Of a DNA stretch of 64,000 nucleotides, positions 11,430 to 21,647 are shown in pieces (the stretch's first letter is position 1; each line of letters opens with the position of its first letter). The translations under genes and the position numbers were made by a program. The stretch comes from Rosa chinensis (taxonomy: Eukaryota; Streptophyta; Magnoliopsida; Rosales; Rosaceae), in contig NC_037090.1 of assembly GCF_002994745.2 (NCBI RefSeq), positions 3,782,001 to 3,846,000 of the forward strand, written 5' to 3'. The notes beneath the pieces were generated by a model. The model was not told the origin of the DNA. It saw only the letters and a list, made by a program, of their open reading frames with translations, and searched no databases.

Positions 11430-12966
11430 TATCTTGATACCTAAAGTATTTAACCAAATCAAGAAACTAAACAGCAAGAAGGGGGGTGATTACCTAAAGG
11501 CATAAGAAATAGTGCATACATATAGACAATATAAGACGAAGAATCAAATAGCTAAGACATTCTTACTTGTTACTGGCCAACTAGTAGCCCTTCCCAGAAA
11601 CTGCACATAGCTGAATCTCAATAGGTTGCCTACATATATGATAAAAAACAACGAAGATAGTGACAAGTAACCTAATATAGTTGTATGAAAAAGTTTAAGT
11701 TTCATAAGTTTAATACTAGTTAAGTGATAGTTGAGAGAGGAATAAACTGTATTCATGAATTTCACTAGAAAAATCCTATAGCTTTTCTTTCAACAGATCT
11801 CCAGTCCCACTTCTGTAGAACAACAACACTTGATGAATTACAAAAGACAACTTTTAAGGTCTTACACTGACACCCTGACTTGAACAAATATCAGAAAAAT
11901 CAACAATCAAACAACAAATTTTGGATTTACCCATAAACTAAATATGAAAAAGTTACATCTAACATGTAAATAATTACCTGAATTCACATATCAAAATATA
12001 AATCAGAAAATAGAGATTACTGAGAGGCAGGAGAACTAACACCTCCGAGTTTCAGAGTTTTCAAGACCAATGGTTTCTGTTTGACCAAAGAAGTAGTGTT
12101 CACATTCAGGACACGGTAATATTTGCTGGAGAAGATAAGGCATAGATTCAATTAACCCTCTGAACTTCTTCAACCTTCTTCCTTATCAACAACAACATAA
12201 GAACATAAGTCACTCATCTAGTCAATTTGATTTAACAATCACCACAGTATCGCAGTTCAATCATAAACACATTTCTGAAAACTTAAATATCCACTGAGAT
12301 AAGGAATTAAATCACAATGCAAAGAATCTTCACAATTGAACCAGAACACAAGTTTTCACAATTAAAACTGAAGACCAAAACTGCAGATCACATAAACAAA
12401 CGCATAGCCTATTGAAAAGTAAAATCAAGTAAACAGACACGAAATCGGAGTCACTCATTCCTTGATAATAGTAAAAGGAACCAACAATATCATCTCCAGT
12501 AAAGCTAAACAGATCAATTCAGAGACTCACTGACTCTCTAGAACAAGCAACTGACATCAACATCTCAAAATTTCAGACTCGAATAAAACCCAAACCCAAT
12601 CATACCCAACAAACCCAAATTGAAAATTTCCAGAGCCAACTGAAATCCTAATAAAATGTAGGCCCTATTGAATAAGGATATAGTACCTGTAGATGAATCA
12701 ATTCCCGAGCTTGACCTAGTTCTGAAGGCGGTCTTAAGCTTCGGCACATAGAGAGAGTAAACCACCGGACCAATAGCGACTTCGATTTGAGCCTTGCCGT
12801 TGGAGAAGGCTGAGGAAATCGAGTGAGATTGAGAGTGAGAGTGAGATGGTGAGAGCGAGAGTGTATCGAGTGAGATTGAGAGTGGAGAGTGTATCGGGTG
12901 AGACCGAGAGCGAGATTGAGATGGCGAGAGCTAAGTGGAGGGAGAATGACCTAATTTTTTCGGGAG
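11430..12966 (-). other. CACTA-1 interior with a possible further exon-like piece
   Basis: Mostly AT-rich. At 12690-12825 the minus strand reads GKAQIEVAIGPVVYSLYVPK and ends at a GT-like donor near 12690, which looks like a first exon, but I do not recognise the family. A run of GAGAGTGAGA-type repeats (12810-12935) follows toward the Copia-2 insertion point. Confidence 0.4.
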
Positions 12967-12971
12967 GGAAC

Positions 12972-13194
12972 TGTTAGAAAGTATAGCAGAATATGTTAGA
13001 ATAGCTGTCATATATCATTATGCATCCTTTTGTATCATTACACTTCCTTTATCTAGGACAGCTCTCCTTACTTTCCTCCTTACTTTCCTCCTTGTTTTAT
13101 GGAGACCTTTTCACTGTAATTGCTGTACATATTGCACACGGCTGAATAGAAGAATTCATTCCAGCAAATTCTCTTTTCCACTTATTCTCTTTCA
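12972..13194 (+). repeat. Copia-2 5' LTR
   Basis: 223 bp, TGTTAGAAAG to TCTCTTTCA. It contains a short internal duplication of CTCCTTACTTTC. It looks identical to the 3' copy. Confidence 0.95.
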
Positions 13195-13269
13195 TGGTAT
13201 CAGAGCAGGACTAAGATCCATCCTGACTCTATCTCTTTCGTGTAACACCTTCTTTGACTTACAGCCATC

Positions 13270-16200
13270 ATGGCTATCGATGATATTCCTCCACCACCTC
13301 CTGGTTCTGGCAAGTCAACTGCCACCTCTGATCTATCTAAGTCAGAAACTGCCTCTGATTTTTCAAAATTTGACATCTCAAATCCTTATTTCACCCATCA
13401 CTCAGATAATCCCGGATTGGTACTGGTCTCCAAATCCTTGAATGGAGACAACTACTCAGGCTGGAAAAGGGCTATGACCCTAGCTCTAAATTCCAAGAAC
13501 AAGCTCGGATTTGTCAACGGCTCAATCAAGGCTCCCTCAGAAGAAGCTGATCCTGAAGGTTATGCGACTTGGTCGCGGTGTAACGACATGGTTCACTCTT
13601 GGATAGTCAATACTGTCAATCCAGAAATTGCAGACAGTGTTATCTATTACTCTACTGCTCATGAAGTTTGGGAGGACCTTCGTGAGCGATTCTCTCAAAG
13701 CAATGCACCTCGCATCTTTGAGATTCAGCGAGATATTGCTTGTCTTCGACAAGAGCAACTCTCTGTCTCAGCCTACTATACAAAATTGAAAAGCTTATGG
13801 GATGAATTATCCACATATTCAGATGCAGCACATGGAGCACAGGCAGATCAACAAAAATTGATGCAATTCTTAATGGGTTTGAATGAGACTTACAGTGCAA
13901 CTCGTGGACAAATTCTTCTGATGAATCCCCTTCCAAGTATTCGTCAAGCATATGCTGCTGTCTCTCAAGAAGAAAAACAACGATTTCTCAGTGTTTCACA
14001 AACTTCAGTGGAATCTAGCTCTAGCGCAGCCATGGCAGTAAGGAACAGTAACAAGCACAATTCCAGTTCTAGAGGAGGAAAATTCGAGCGATCCGATCGC
14101 TCCTATTCGCAACAGGACGTTCGCCCGAATCGCTCCTTTCCAGAGCACTCCTTCCCGTCGAACGAAAGACGTCGTTTTGACACTGATCGACGTCGCAGAT
14201 CAGGTAGAGGTAGACCTGAATGTACCTACTGTGGCGACATGGGCCATTGGGTCCAAACTTGCTATAAGCTAATTGGGTATCCACCCGGCCATCCTAAGGC
14301 AAAGCAGAATTCTGGCCCAATTTCGGACAGTTTTAGAGAAACCCCTTCGGCTAATCAAGTATCTGAGGTGTTAGACAATGATGAAGGGAGACCCACAGTT
14401 TCATTATCAGAAGCCCAACTCAAACAATTCTTGTCACTTCTCAACAAACAAAATGAAGGCTCTACCTCAAAAGCAAATGCGGTAACAAAACCAGGTTTGT
14501 CTAAAGTCGCTTCCCGCAATTGGATTATTGACAGCGGGGCGACGGATCATATTACCGCATCATCTCAATTATTGCATAAGAACAAAAATTGTTCGTTACC
14601 ACCCGTATTATTACCTAGTGGAGAAAAAGTAAATATTGTTGCGAAAGGAACTTTGCCTCTGAATACCATCTATTATTTGCATGATGTGTTGTCTGTGCCT
14701 ACATTCAAAGTTGATTTAATGTCAGTTAGTCGTCTGACAAGAGGTCTGAATTGTTCAGTGACATTTTTCCCTTACTGGTGTATTTTGCAGGATCTGGCTA
14801 CGAGGAGAATGATTGGTTTGGGTAAACAATGTGATGGGCTGTACTATCTAGTGGCACTAGCGTCGGAGAAGTCAATAACCAACCCTTCCTCATCCACAAA
14901 TCAACCAGCCTGCAACCTCACCATTTCATCCACCGACCTCTGGCATAATCGCTTAGGCCATGTATCATCCTCTTGTTTAAGTTTCATTGCTAAGAACTTT
15001 TTGAATTTTTCCACTCAGTCTAACAAAGCTTGCCACATATGTCCTTTGGCTAAGCAGAATCGTTTACCATTCAATCCTAGTACTATTTCTTCTACAAGAC
15101 CTTTTGAGATTATTCATTGTGATATTTGGGGTCGATATCGACATCCTTCTCTTTCTGGTGCTCATTATTTTCTTACTATTGTTGATGATTATACACGTTT
15201 CACTTGGATTTTTTTAATGCGACACAAAGATGAAGCACAACCTTTTTTAAAACGCTTCTTTAGCTATGCCGTCACTCAATTTGAATCTCGCATTAAAACT
15301 TTTCGAAGTGACAATGGTAGTGAATTTCTCTCACTTCGTTCTTTTTTTCAAGATAATGGCGTCATTTTTCAACATTCTTGTGTTTACACGCCTCAACAAA
15401 ATGGGGTTGTGGAACGCAAACATCGCCATATACTCCAAGTGGCTCGTGCTTTAAAATTTCAAGCTCATCTCCCTACCCAATTTTGGGGAGAGTGTGCTCT
15501 CACTGCTGTTCACATCATCAATCGATTACCTTCACCAATACTTTCTTTCAAAACTCCGTTCGAACTTCTTTATTCAAAACCACCTTCTTTTTCTCATTTA
15601 CGGGTTTTTGGATGTTTAGCCTATGCCACCAATGTTCACACTTCTCATAAATTCGACCATCGTGCCATACCTTCTCTCTTTATTGGTTATCCCATTGGTC
15701 AAAAAGCTTTCAAATTGTTTGATTTAGCGACCAAAAAGGTCTTTACTAGCCGGGATGTCAAATTCCATGAAAACATTTTTCCCTATGCCTCTATTCTGCC
15801 CAGCTCCATCATGCCCACAATTCCATTGGCCCACAACTCAGGCCCAATACCCGTGCTAACCCAGAACCCAGAACCCGATTCCCTTGACTTCAGCTTTGAC
15901 AATCGTCCAAATGCTTCAGCCTCTCCTTCTCAAAACATAGAACTCGATCTGTCCACCTCTTCCTCTCCTCCTTCCACACCGCCACCTCCACCTCGCCCCA
16001 CCACTCTTCGCACTTACTCCCGCCGCCTTACCACCCCAGCACCACCTCCCTCCTCAACTTCACCTATCCCTATCGATTCGACAACTTTCACACCCTCATC
16101 TTCAGCACCAGAATCCTCACCGCACCAGCTTCCAGATCCGCCTCTCCCTCAGCCACCACCACCTCTTTTCCAAATCGCACCTGAACCCGCTCCCGAACCT

Positions 16201-17940
16201 GCTCCCCTTCGTCGTTCTGGTCGCCAGACTGGTCCACCGGCCAAACTTAACGATTATGTCTGCTCCAATGTTTGCTCCGACCAATCAGCTTCCCACGTAC
16301 CAGGTCCGACCAAAGGTACACGCTATCCACTGGCGAATTATGTTTCCTATCACAGATATAGGCCTGCGTATCGATCTTTTATTGCTCAAGTTAGTGCTGT
16401 CACAGAACCCCAGTCTTATTCGGAGGCTGTTGCTCTTCCAGAATGGCGTGCTGCTATGCAGTTCGAATTAGAGGCACTGCAGGCTAATGGCACTTGGTCC
16501 CTCACCTCGCTTCCTGCCGGCAAGCAGCCCATTGGCTGTCGATGGGTCTACAAAATCAAGCACAAGTCAGATGGCTCTATCGAGAGGTACAAAGCACGGT
16601 TAGTGGCTAAAGGTTTCACACAATTGGAGGGTGTTGATTATCACGACACCTTTTCCCCTACTGCCAAGATCATTTCTGTTCGTTGCTTGCTTGCATTGGC
16701 TGCTTCTCGTGGTTGGTCCCTTCACCAGTTAGACGTCAACAATGCTTTCCTTCATGGTGACCTCGATGAAGAAATTTATATGTCTCCCCCGCCAGGGCTT
16801 CGGAGACAGGGGGAGGAGCATTTGGTTTGCCGGTTACATAAATCTTTATACGGTTTGAAACAGGCTTCACGGCAGTGGTTTTCTAAATTCTCAGAAGCTA
16901 TTCTTTTAGCTGGTTTTGTACAATCTCGAGCTGACTACTCTCTCTTCATCAGAAAGCAAGGCAAGTCTTTTACTGCCCTTTTGATATATGTTGACGACAT
17001 TTTAATTACTGGCAATGATCCTATGAGTATATCTGATATCAAGACATTCTTGCATAATAAATTCCGCCTTAAAGACCTTGGTAGCTTGAAATATTTCCTT
17101 GGTATTGAGATTTCTGCATCTAGGAAAGGTGTTTTTATTTCTCAACGCAAATATGCGTTGGAGATCATTAAAGATGCAGGATTATTGGGGGCAGCTCCCA
17201 TTGATACACCCATGGAACGTGGTTTAAAATTATCTGATAAGAGTGAGCCACTCAAAGATCCAGGGCAATATAGGCGGTTAGTTGGAAGGTTGATATACCT
17301 CACAGTTTCAAGGCCGGATATTACGTACTCTGTTCATATATTGAGCAGGTTTATGCACCAACCTCGAAAGGCTCATTGGGAGGCAGCTTTACGGGTTGTG
17401 CGTTATTTGAAATCTGCTCCTGGGCAAGGCTTATTCTTCTCCTCAACCAGTGATCTGCGGCTGCGAGCATTTTGTGACTCAGATTGGGCAGGATGCCCAC
17501 TTACGAGGAGGTCTACTACAGGGTATTGTGTGTTCTTAGGCCCTTCTTTGATTTCATGGCGGTCGAAGCGCCAGAAAACAGTATCTCTTTCTTCAGCTGA
17601 AGCAGAGTATCGTGCAATGACAGGAGCTTGTTGTGAATTGACATGGCTACGCTATTTACTCAGAGACTTGGGGGTTTTGCATCAAGAAACTGCATTGCTA
17701 TATTGTGACAATAAGGCTGCATTACACATCGCATCAAATCCAGTGTTTCATGAACGTACAAGGCATATAGAAATGGATTGTCATTATATCAGGGATAAGA
17801 TTCAAGATGGTTCGGTGGAGACAAGGTTTGTGAGTTCTGCAGATCAACTAGCTGACATTTTGACCAAAGCTCTTGGCAAGGAGATCTTCATGCCGATGAT
17901 TCACAAGTTGGGAGTGCAAGACATCCACTCTCCAACTTGA
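13270..17940 (+). CDS. Copia-2 gag-pol polyprotein, 1556 aa, intact
   Basis: One uninterrupted frame starting 75 bp after the PBS and ending at the polypurine tract, the normal layout of a full-length copia element. In order it shows a gag domain (about residues 40-260), a CCHC zinc knuckle CTYCGDMGHWVQTC (about 318-331) and an aspartic protease with DSGATDHI (about 421). Next come the GAG-pre-integrase LWHNRLGHVS, an integrase core with the DDE-region motifs DIWGRYR, FRSDNGSEF and TPQQNGVVERK, and a proline-rich linker (about 880-1000). Reverse transcriptase ([19 protein letters not shown]) and RNase H (DSDWAGC, CDNKAALHIASNP) follow. No defect is visible, so it could supply proteins in trans to related elements such as Copia-3 relatives. 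Confidence 0.96.
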   Translation: MAIDDIPPPPPGSGKSTATSDLSKSETASDFSKFDISNPYFTHHSDNPGLVLVSKSLNGDNYSGWKRAMTLALNSKNKLGFVNGSIKAPSEEADPEGYATWSRCNDMVHSWIVNTVNPEIADSVIYYSTAHEVWEDLRERFSQSNAPRIFEIQRDIACLRQEQLSVSAYYTKLKSLWDELSTYSDAAHGAQADQQKLMQFLMGLNETYSATRGQILLMNPLPSIRQAYAAVSQEEKQRFLSVSQTSVESSSSAAMAVRNSNKHNSSSRGGKFERSDRSYSQQDVRPNRSFPEHSFPSNERRRFDTDRRRRSGRGRPECTYCGDMGHWVQTCYKLIGYPPGHPKAKQNSGPISDSFRETPSANQVSEVLDNDEGRPTVSLSEAQLKQFLSLLNKQNEGSTSKANAVTKPGLSKVASRNWIIDSGATDHITASSQLLHKNKNCSLPPVLLPSGEKVNIVAKGTLPLNTIYYLHDVLSVPTFKVDLMSVSRLTRGLNCSVTFFPYWCILQDLATRRMIGLGKQCDGLYYLVALASEKSITNPSSSTNQPACNLTISSTDLWHNRLGHVSSSCLSFIAKNFLNFSTQSNKACHICPLAKQNRLPFNPSTISSTRPFEIIHCDIWGRYRHPSLSGAHYFLTIVDDYTRFTWIFLMRHKDEAQPFLKRFFSYAVTQFESRIKTFRSDNGSEFLSLRSFFQDNGVIFQHSCVYTPQQNGVVERKHRHILQVARALKFQAHLPTQFWGECALTAVHIINRLPSPILSFKTPFELLYSKPPSFSHLRVFGCLAYATNVHTSHKFDHRAIPSLFIGYPIGQKAFKLFDLATKKVFTSRDVKFHENIFPYASILPSSIMPTIPLAHNSGPIPVLTQNPEPDSLDFSFDNRPNASASPSQNIELDLSTSSSPPSTPPPPPRPTTLRTYSRRLTTPAPPPSSTSPIPIDSTTFTPSSSAPESSPHQLPDPPLPQPPPPLFQIAPEPAPEPAPLRRSGRQTGPPAKLNDYVCSNVCSDQSASHVPGPTKGTRYPLANYVSYHRYRPAYRSFIAQVSAVTEPQSYSEAVALPEWRAAMQFELEALQANGTWSLTSLPAGKQPIGCRWVYKIKHKSDGSIERYKARLVAKGFTQLEGVDYHDTFSPTAKIISVRCLLALAASRGWSLHQLDVNNAFLHGDLDEEIYMSPPPGLRRQGEEHLVCRLHKSLYGLKQASRQWFSKFSEAILLAGFVQSRADYSLFIRKQGKSFTALLIYVDDILITGNDPMSISDIKTFLHNKFRLKDLGSLKYFLGIEISASRKGVFISQRKYALEIIKDAGLLGAAPIDTPMERGLKLSDKSEPLKDPGQYRRLVGRLIYLTVSRPDITYSVHILSRFMHQPRKAHWEAALRVVRYLKSAPGQGLFFSSTSDLRLRAFCDSDWAGCPLTRRSTTGYCVFLGPSLISWRSKRQKTVSLSSAEAEYRAMTGACCELTWLRYLLRDLGVLHQETALLYCDNKAALHIASNPVFHERTRHIEMDCHYIRDKIQDGSVETRFVSSADQLADILTKALGKEIFMPMIHKLGVQDIHSPT

Positions 17941-17947
17941 GGGGGAG

Positions 17948-18170
17948 TGTTAGAAAGTATAGCAGAATATGTTAGAATAGCTGTCATATATCATTATGCA
18001 TCCTTTTGTATCATTACACTTCCTTTATCTAGGACAGCTCTCCTTACTTTCCTCCTTACTTTCCTCCTTGTTTTATGGAGACCTTTTCACTGTAATTGCT
18101 GTACATATTGCACACGGCTGAATAGAAGAATTCATTCCAGCAAATTCTCTTTTCCACTTATTCTCTTTCA
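17948..18170 (+). repeat. Copia-2 3' LTR
   Basis: Identical by eye to the 5' LTR and followed by the GGAAC duplication and the remaining CACTA-1 right end. Confidence 0.95.
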
Positions 18171-18175
18171 GGAAC

Positions 18176-18506
18176 TCTTTTTTTTTTCATACGACTAAGG
18201 GAGGGAGAGAGGGTTTTGAGTGTTTTTTTTTTTTTTTTAGAATGAGGGTTTTGAGTTTTTGCTAGACAAAATAATTGTAAATAATTTTTTTGTTTTTTTT
18301 TTTTCGGATTTCTCAGACAACATATGTTGTTGCAAATGTCGTCCTATGGTTGTCAGTTTCACCAAATTCCAATTGATTACAATGTGTTGGCCGAATTTGA
18401 GAACAGACGACAAATATAACTAATATGTCGTCTGACTAACTCAGACGACACCAAAATGACGTATGTCGTCTGTTACATGTCGTGTGATTCACTTTTTCTT
18501 GTAGTG
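18176..18506. repeat. CACTA-1 right end with subterminal repeats
   Basis: After T-rich sequence, bases 18300-18500 carry repeated AGACGACA, TGTCGTCTG and ACATATGTTGTTG words, the right-hand counterpart of the left array. The terminus reads TTCTTGTAGTG, the inverted CACTACAAGAA. The CGTC variant dominates here, while the left side prefers TTGTC. Confidence 0.85.
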
Positions 18507-18830
18507 CCTTCATTTTCTTCAGGCTGGGTTGTTGGCGGTGGAACCTAGTTGTTGATCTGGAGTTCTGGCCAAAGGATTTGGAGTGGTGGTGGCGGCGGCG
18601 GGTTTGGTTGGGAGGGTGGTGGTTGCTCTCTGCAGATCAGTTCTGGTGTAGGAGAAATTGATGGTGAGGGTTATAGAGTTAAACGGGGTTGTAGGCTGGT
18701 AAGAGACAACAATGCCAAGTGTCAAAATTTTATAGTGAGACAGAGGGAAGGGGATAGGGAAATGGGGCCAGAAGATTTGAAGCCAAGAAAGAGCAGAGTC
18801 CTGAAAAGCTGTTGTCAGAGGCGTTCCTCA

Positions 18831-19257
18831 CTCTTGCCAATTACAATCCAACGCATCAACACAGGATTTTTCTTTAGGTAGATTACCAAACTACCTACTA
18901 CTGCATTGTCATAAAAATAAAAAATAAAAAAAGGACCCAATTAGTAATAATTAATTGCTTATTTTCGCGACTATTTCTGAAAAGGAAATAGTATAAATTT
19001 TCGCAAAGAATATTAATTAACCGCGTGTGTTGAAGGCTTGAAGCAGAAGAAGAAGCCTTCTTTACTTTGGATTTTCGTTAGGTGATGAAGCTTCGCGGAA
19101 AAAAAATCGTTTGACGCAATATCACCTATATACTTGTAGTAATCGGAGCTTGTACGGATAGCGATTAACAAAAGGCGCGAAACCAAACTAGAATCTCCTG
19201 AGAAAGAGACGAGACGAGACGAGACGTTCGGGGTTTTTAAGGTTTTGAAGAAGAGGG

Positions 19258-19296
<39 letters not shown>

Positions 19297-19305
19297 TTAT
19301 CGGAG
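18831..19305 (+). promoter_or_regulatory. Remaining proximal promoter and 5' leader of BON3-A
   Basis: This block matches the upstream region of BON3-B (about 49150-49391). Shared words include ACTACCTACT, GGACCCAATTA, TTGCTTATTTTCGC and GACGAGACGAGA. Only about 475 bp of ancestral sequence separates the copine ATG from MULE-1, and the homologous upstream piece is now about 17 kb away at 1840-2010. A possible TATA-like AGTATAAATT lies near 18988. A (GA)n tract sits just before the start codon. Transcription start is not determinable from sequence alone. Confidence 0.5.
19261..19294. repeat. (GA)n microsatellite in the BON3-A 5' leader
   Basis: Seventeen GA dinucleotides 12 bp upstream of the copine ATG. 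BON3-B lacks this tract. Confidence 0.9.
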
Positions 19306-21647
19306 ATGGGAGGGTGTTTTTCCGACGTGAAAGGTGGCAAGCAGGCAGTGGGAGGGGCCCATCAACAACAGAGGCCGATCAACAAGGACGCTGACTCAAA
19401 CGACGCCGTTGAGCTCTTTAACCGCTCTCGTGGGACTCCGCTCGAGGTAACCTACATTTGCCATGGAGTCGTTTAATTTCGGACTAGCCACAATTTTACT
19501 GTTGCTTATTGTTAATTTTGGAATGTAAAAACCCTTAGAACATGATGCATGATGCTTCTTTTTGTTTATTAATCCTGATTCAATTCTCAATTTTTTGTTT
19601 ATTTTTAGAAAAGTAATAATATTAATATTTCTGTGGTGCTCGGTGGTTCTGGGCTTATCTACACATCGTGTAATGGTTGAAACCTGGGAAGATACGTTGG
19701 TAGGATATAAAAACAGTTAAACAACTTTGGTGCCCAGAACCACAGGATTGGTTGAACTGTTCTTGTACTAGTAATCTCATATTTTATTAGCAGCCTAAAC
19801 TTTTTACTTTTATCAATTTATTATTTATAATCTACAGAATGTTTTTTTAACCAACTTAAAATGAACTTTTGATTCCTAAAGTATGTGGTTTAAAGACGGC
19901 ACGATTCTTGACTATAGGATTGTTATTTTCAAAACTCGTATGACTCAGTTCAAGATGGCATGCTGCGGGTCATTTTGGCCGATGGTTTTCGTATATTTGA
20001 TTTTAAAAATCACTACCCGCCTTGCCCGAATTGCAGTCTGCATTCTGTAATAACCTGGCCTGCAAGTCTTCTCGAATGTTCAACGTGAAAGTTTCTACAT
20101 GGTTCACTGTAGATTTATAATTTCCAACTGTTTACCATAAGATAATGGCTGTATTGGCCCTGTAAACAACGCAATTGACAATTGACATCCTGTCTAATTT
20201 ATTTGCATATATAATTGGTGTTTTATGTCGTGAGTCATCAACCTTTTACAATTAAGTGATAGATGAGCTGTAGTGTTAGGTATAGTGATAGATGAGCTGT
20301 AGTGAACTGTATGCTTTCTGTTTGTAATCCTATATAAACCTCAAAGTGTGAGATGAATATACATCAGACAATTAAGTCTCAATCTTGTTATACTTGACTT
20401 GGTATCAGAGCAGAGATCCGAAAGGACTTTGTCTCCTTAATTCTTTGTTCAAGACAGGATCGATCTTCGTCTCTTCCGAGACCGATCTTCGCCTGCAATC
20501 ATTCATCACCCATCTCAGAGCAATTTGCTCTCACTTTCTAGACCAGACCGGCCTCGTCTCGTGTCCGGACCGCCTTCGTCTGCCTCTTACATCAGAGATC
20601 GATCTCCGATCTCTTCAGTTGATCATCTCGGTCCACGCTCGACTTCGTCTTCAGCATCTTCAGCAACAAACCGGTTCGTACGCTCGACTTTGTCTTCAGC
20701 AGCCACGGTCGGCTTCATCTGTCTCTGTTCAGATCGCCTTCGTCTTCCTAAGTTCAGTCCCAATAGTTGGCTTTGGGCACCAAAGAACTTCTCCAAAACA
20801 TTACTCCACTGCACCGTCCGGTCACCTGCTCCAGTTTTCCGGCGTTGCTTCAGTCTGCCCAGACGCAGTCGCTGCTCCACTTTCCGGCGTTGTGTCAGTC
20901 TCCAGTCGGCCCAGACGCAGTCGCTCAGTTCATACCAGAACGTGCGCTGCTCCAGTTTACCGTGTCAAACCAACTTCGTCGCTGCCCAGTCCGCTCATCC
21001 CTTCTGCCTCCGACATCAGATCGGTCTTCGTCCGCCGTCGTCTACCTCAGAGCGTCGAATCCCTTCAGTCGACGTCCATAAATCCCTTCCTTGGTCCTTG
21101 CTCTTCGATTCTGAAGAAGTGGGTGATCGATTTCCTGCTGCTGCACGCCTGGATATTGCACACCACCATATAACCTCTGTGTTCTGCTGCAACAGTTTGC
21201 TAAAAAAAAAAAAAAATCCTGCAAAAGTTTGCACGCCTATGTGAGACGTAGCAAAGGCTGAGAAAGAAAGAATAAAAGCTGAAAAACTCAAGTTTGTTTT
21301 TCTCTCCATTATTTTATCTCCACCATCCTTTCAATTCCCACTAAGCTACCTTTCTTTAAGACTTTAGCCGCATTCCACACTTTCCAATCTCCTTTTATTG
21401 AACTTTCCACCCATTAAAGAAAGCTTGTCTCCCCATCTTGGTATCTTTCCAATTCAACTTCGGACCTGCATGTGCCACCATTATTCCACCATTGTTTTTA
21501 CCCATATTCACCTTCTGCCGTCACTTTCCTTGTACCCACAATCAAGTGATTCACTGTTTATCCTTTTCTCCATCAAATTAATTTAGATTCCACAGCTACA
21601 CTCTACATCACCTGTCCCAACTCCCAACACATATCAGTGTGCATTCG

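Larger units (their letters stand above)
12972..18170 (+). mobile_element. Copia-2: intact, very young Ty1/copia retrotransposon
   Basis: The LTRs (12972-13194 and 17948-18170, 223 bp each) look identical by eye. They begin TGTTAG and end TTTCA, and are flanked by a perfect 5-bp duplication GGAAC (12967-12971 and 18171-18175). A PBS TGGTATCAGAGC follows at 13195 and a polypurine tract GAGGGGGAG precedes the 3' LTR. The single open frame is complete. The element sits inside CACTA-1 and is the innermost member of the nest. Identity of LTRs, intact ORF and perfect target duplication together suggest recent movement. Confidence 0.96.
7455..18506. mobile_element. CACTA-1: non-autonomous CACTA (En/Spm) element carrying host gene fragments
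   Basis: The left end begins CACTACTACACAAAGTGAAT and the right end, reversed, begins CACTACAAGAAAAAGTGAAT. They are flanked by a perfect 3-bp duplication CCT (7452-7454 and 18507-18509), whose empty site is seen in the undamaged 5' LTR of Copia-1. Subterminal arrays of TGTTGTCTGA and TCAGACAACA occupy the outer 0.3-0.8 kb. No TNP2-like transposase is visible. The interior holds minus-strand exon fragments of at least two unrelated host genes. Copia-2 is inserted near the right end, duplicating GGAAC. Without Copia-2 the element is about 5.8 kb. Confidence 0.92.
2415..18521 (+). mobile_element. Copia-1: Ty1/copia LTR retrotransposon, 3' LTR split by CACTA-1
   Basis: The 5' LTR (2415-2755, 341 bp) is followed directly by a PBS-like TGGTATCAAAGC that resembles the initiator-Met tRNA complement. 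A polypurine tract GAGGGGGAG ends at 7125, just before the 3' LTR. The 3' LTR is 7126-7454 plus 18510-18521, which sums to 341 bp once CACTA-1 and its duplicated CCT are removed. The two LTRs differ at 5 sites by eye. The LTR starts TATTAG rather than the usual TGTTAG in both copies. The flanks GGATG and GGCTG form an imperfect 5-bp target duplication. It sits inside MULE-1. Confidence 0.9.
2012..18829. mobile_element. MULE-1: Mutator-like MITE, outermost host of a nested insertion
   Basis: Bases 2033-2100 and 18715-18784 form an inverted repeat of about 70 bp at roughly 88% identity by eye. The shared arm includes GCTTCAAATCTTCTG, TATCCCCTTCCCT and TATAAAATTTTGACACTTGG. Outside the arms, ACTCTTTTGGCG on the left (1999-2010) and ACTCTTGCC on the right (18830-18838) look like an imperfect target duplication. 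The empty site is represented in unit B by CACTTTTGCCGATG near 48633. Without nested DNA the element is only about 0.7 kb and has no transposase, so it is non-autonomous. Exact ends are uncertain by several bases. Confidence 0.7.

Noticed and set aside
20385..21244. 262- and 239-codon ORFs in the Copia-4 leader as host genes or as a gag
   Set aside because: Neither has gag or other recognisable motifs. Both are Ser/Arg-rich frames of a repetitive CT-rich sequence, and two frames of the same DNA cannot both be trusted.
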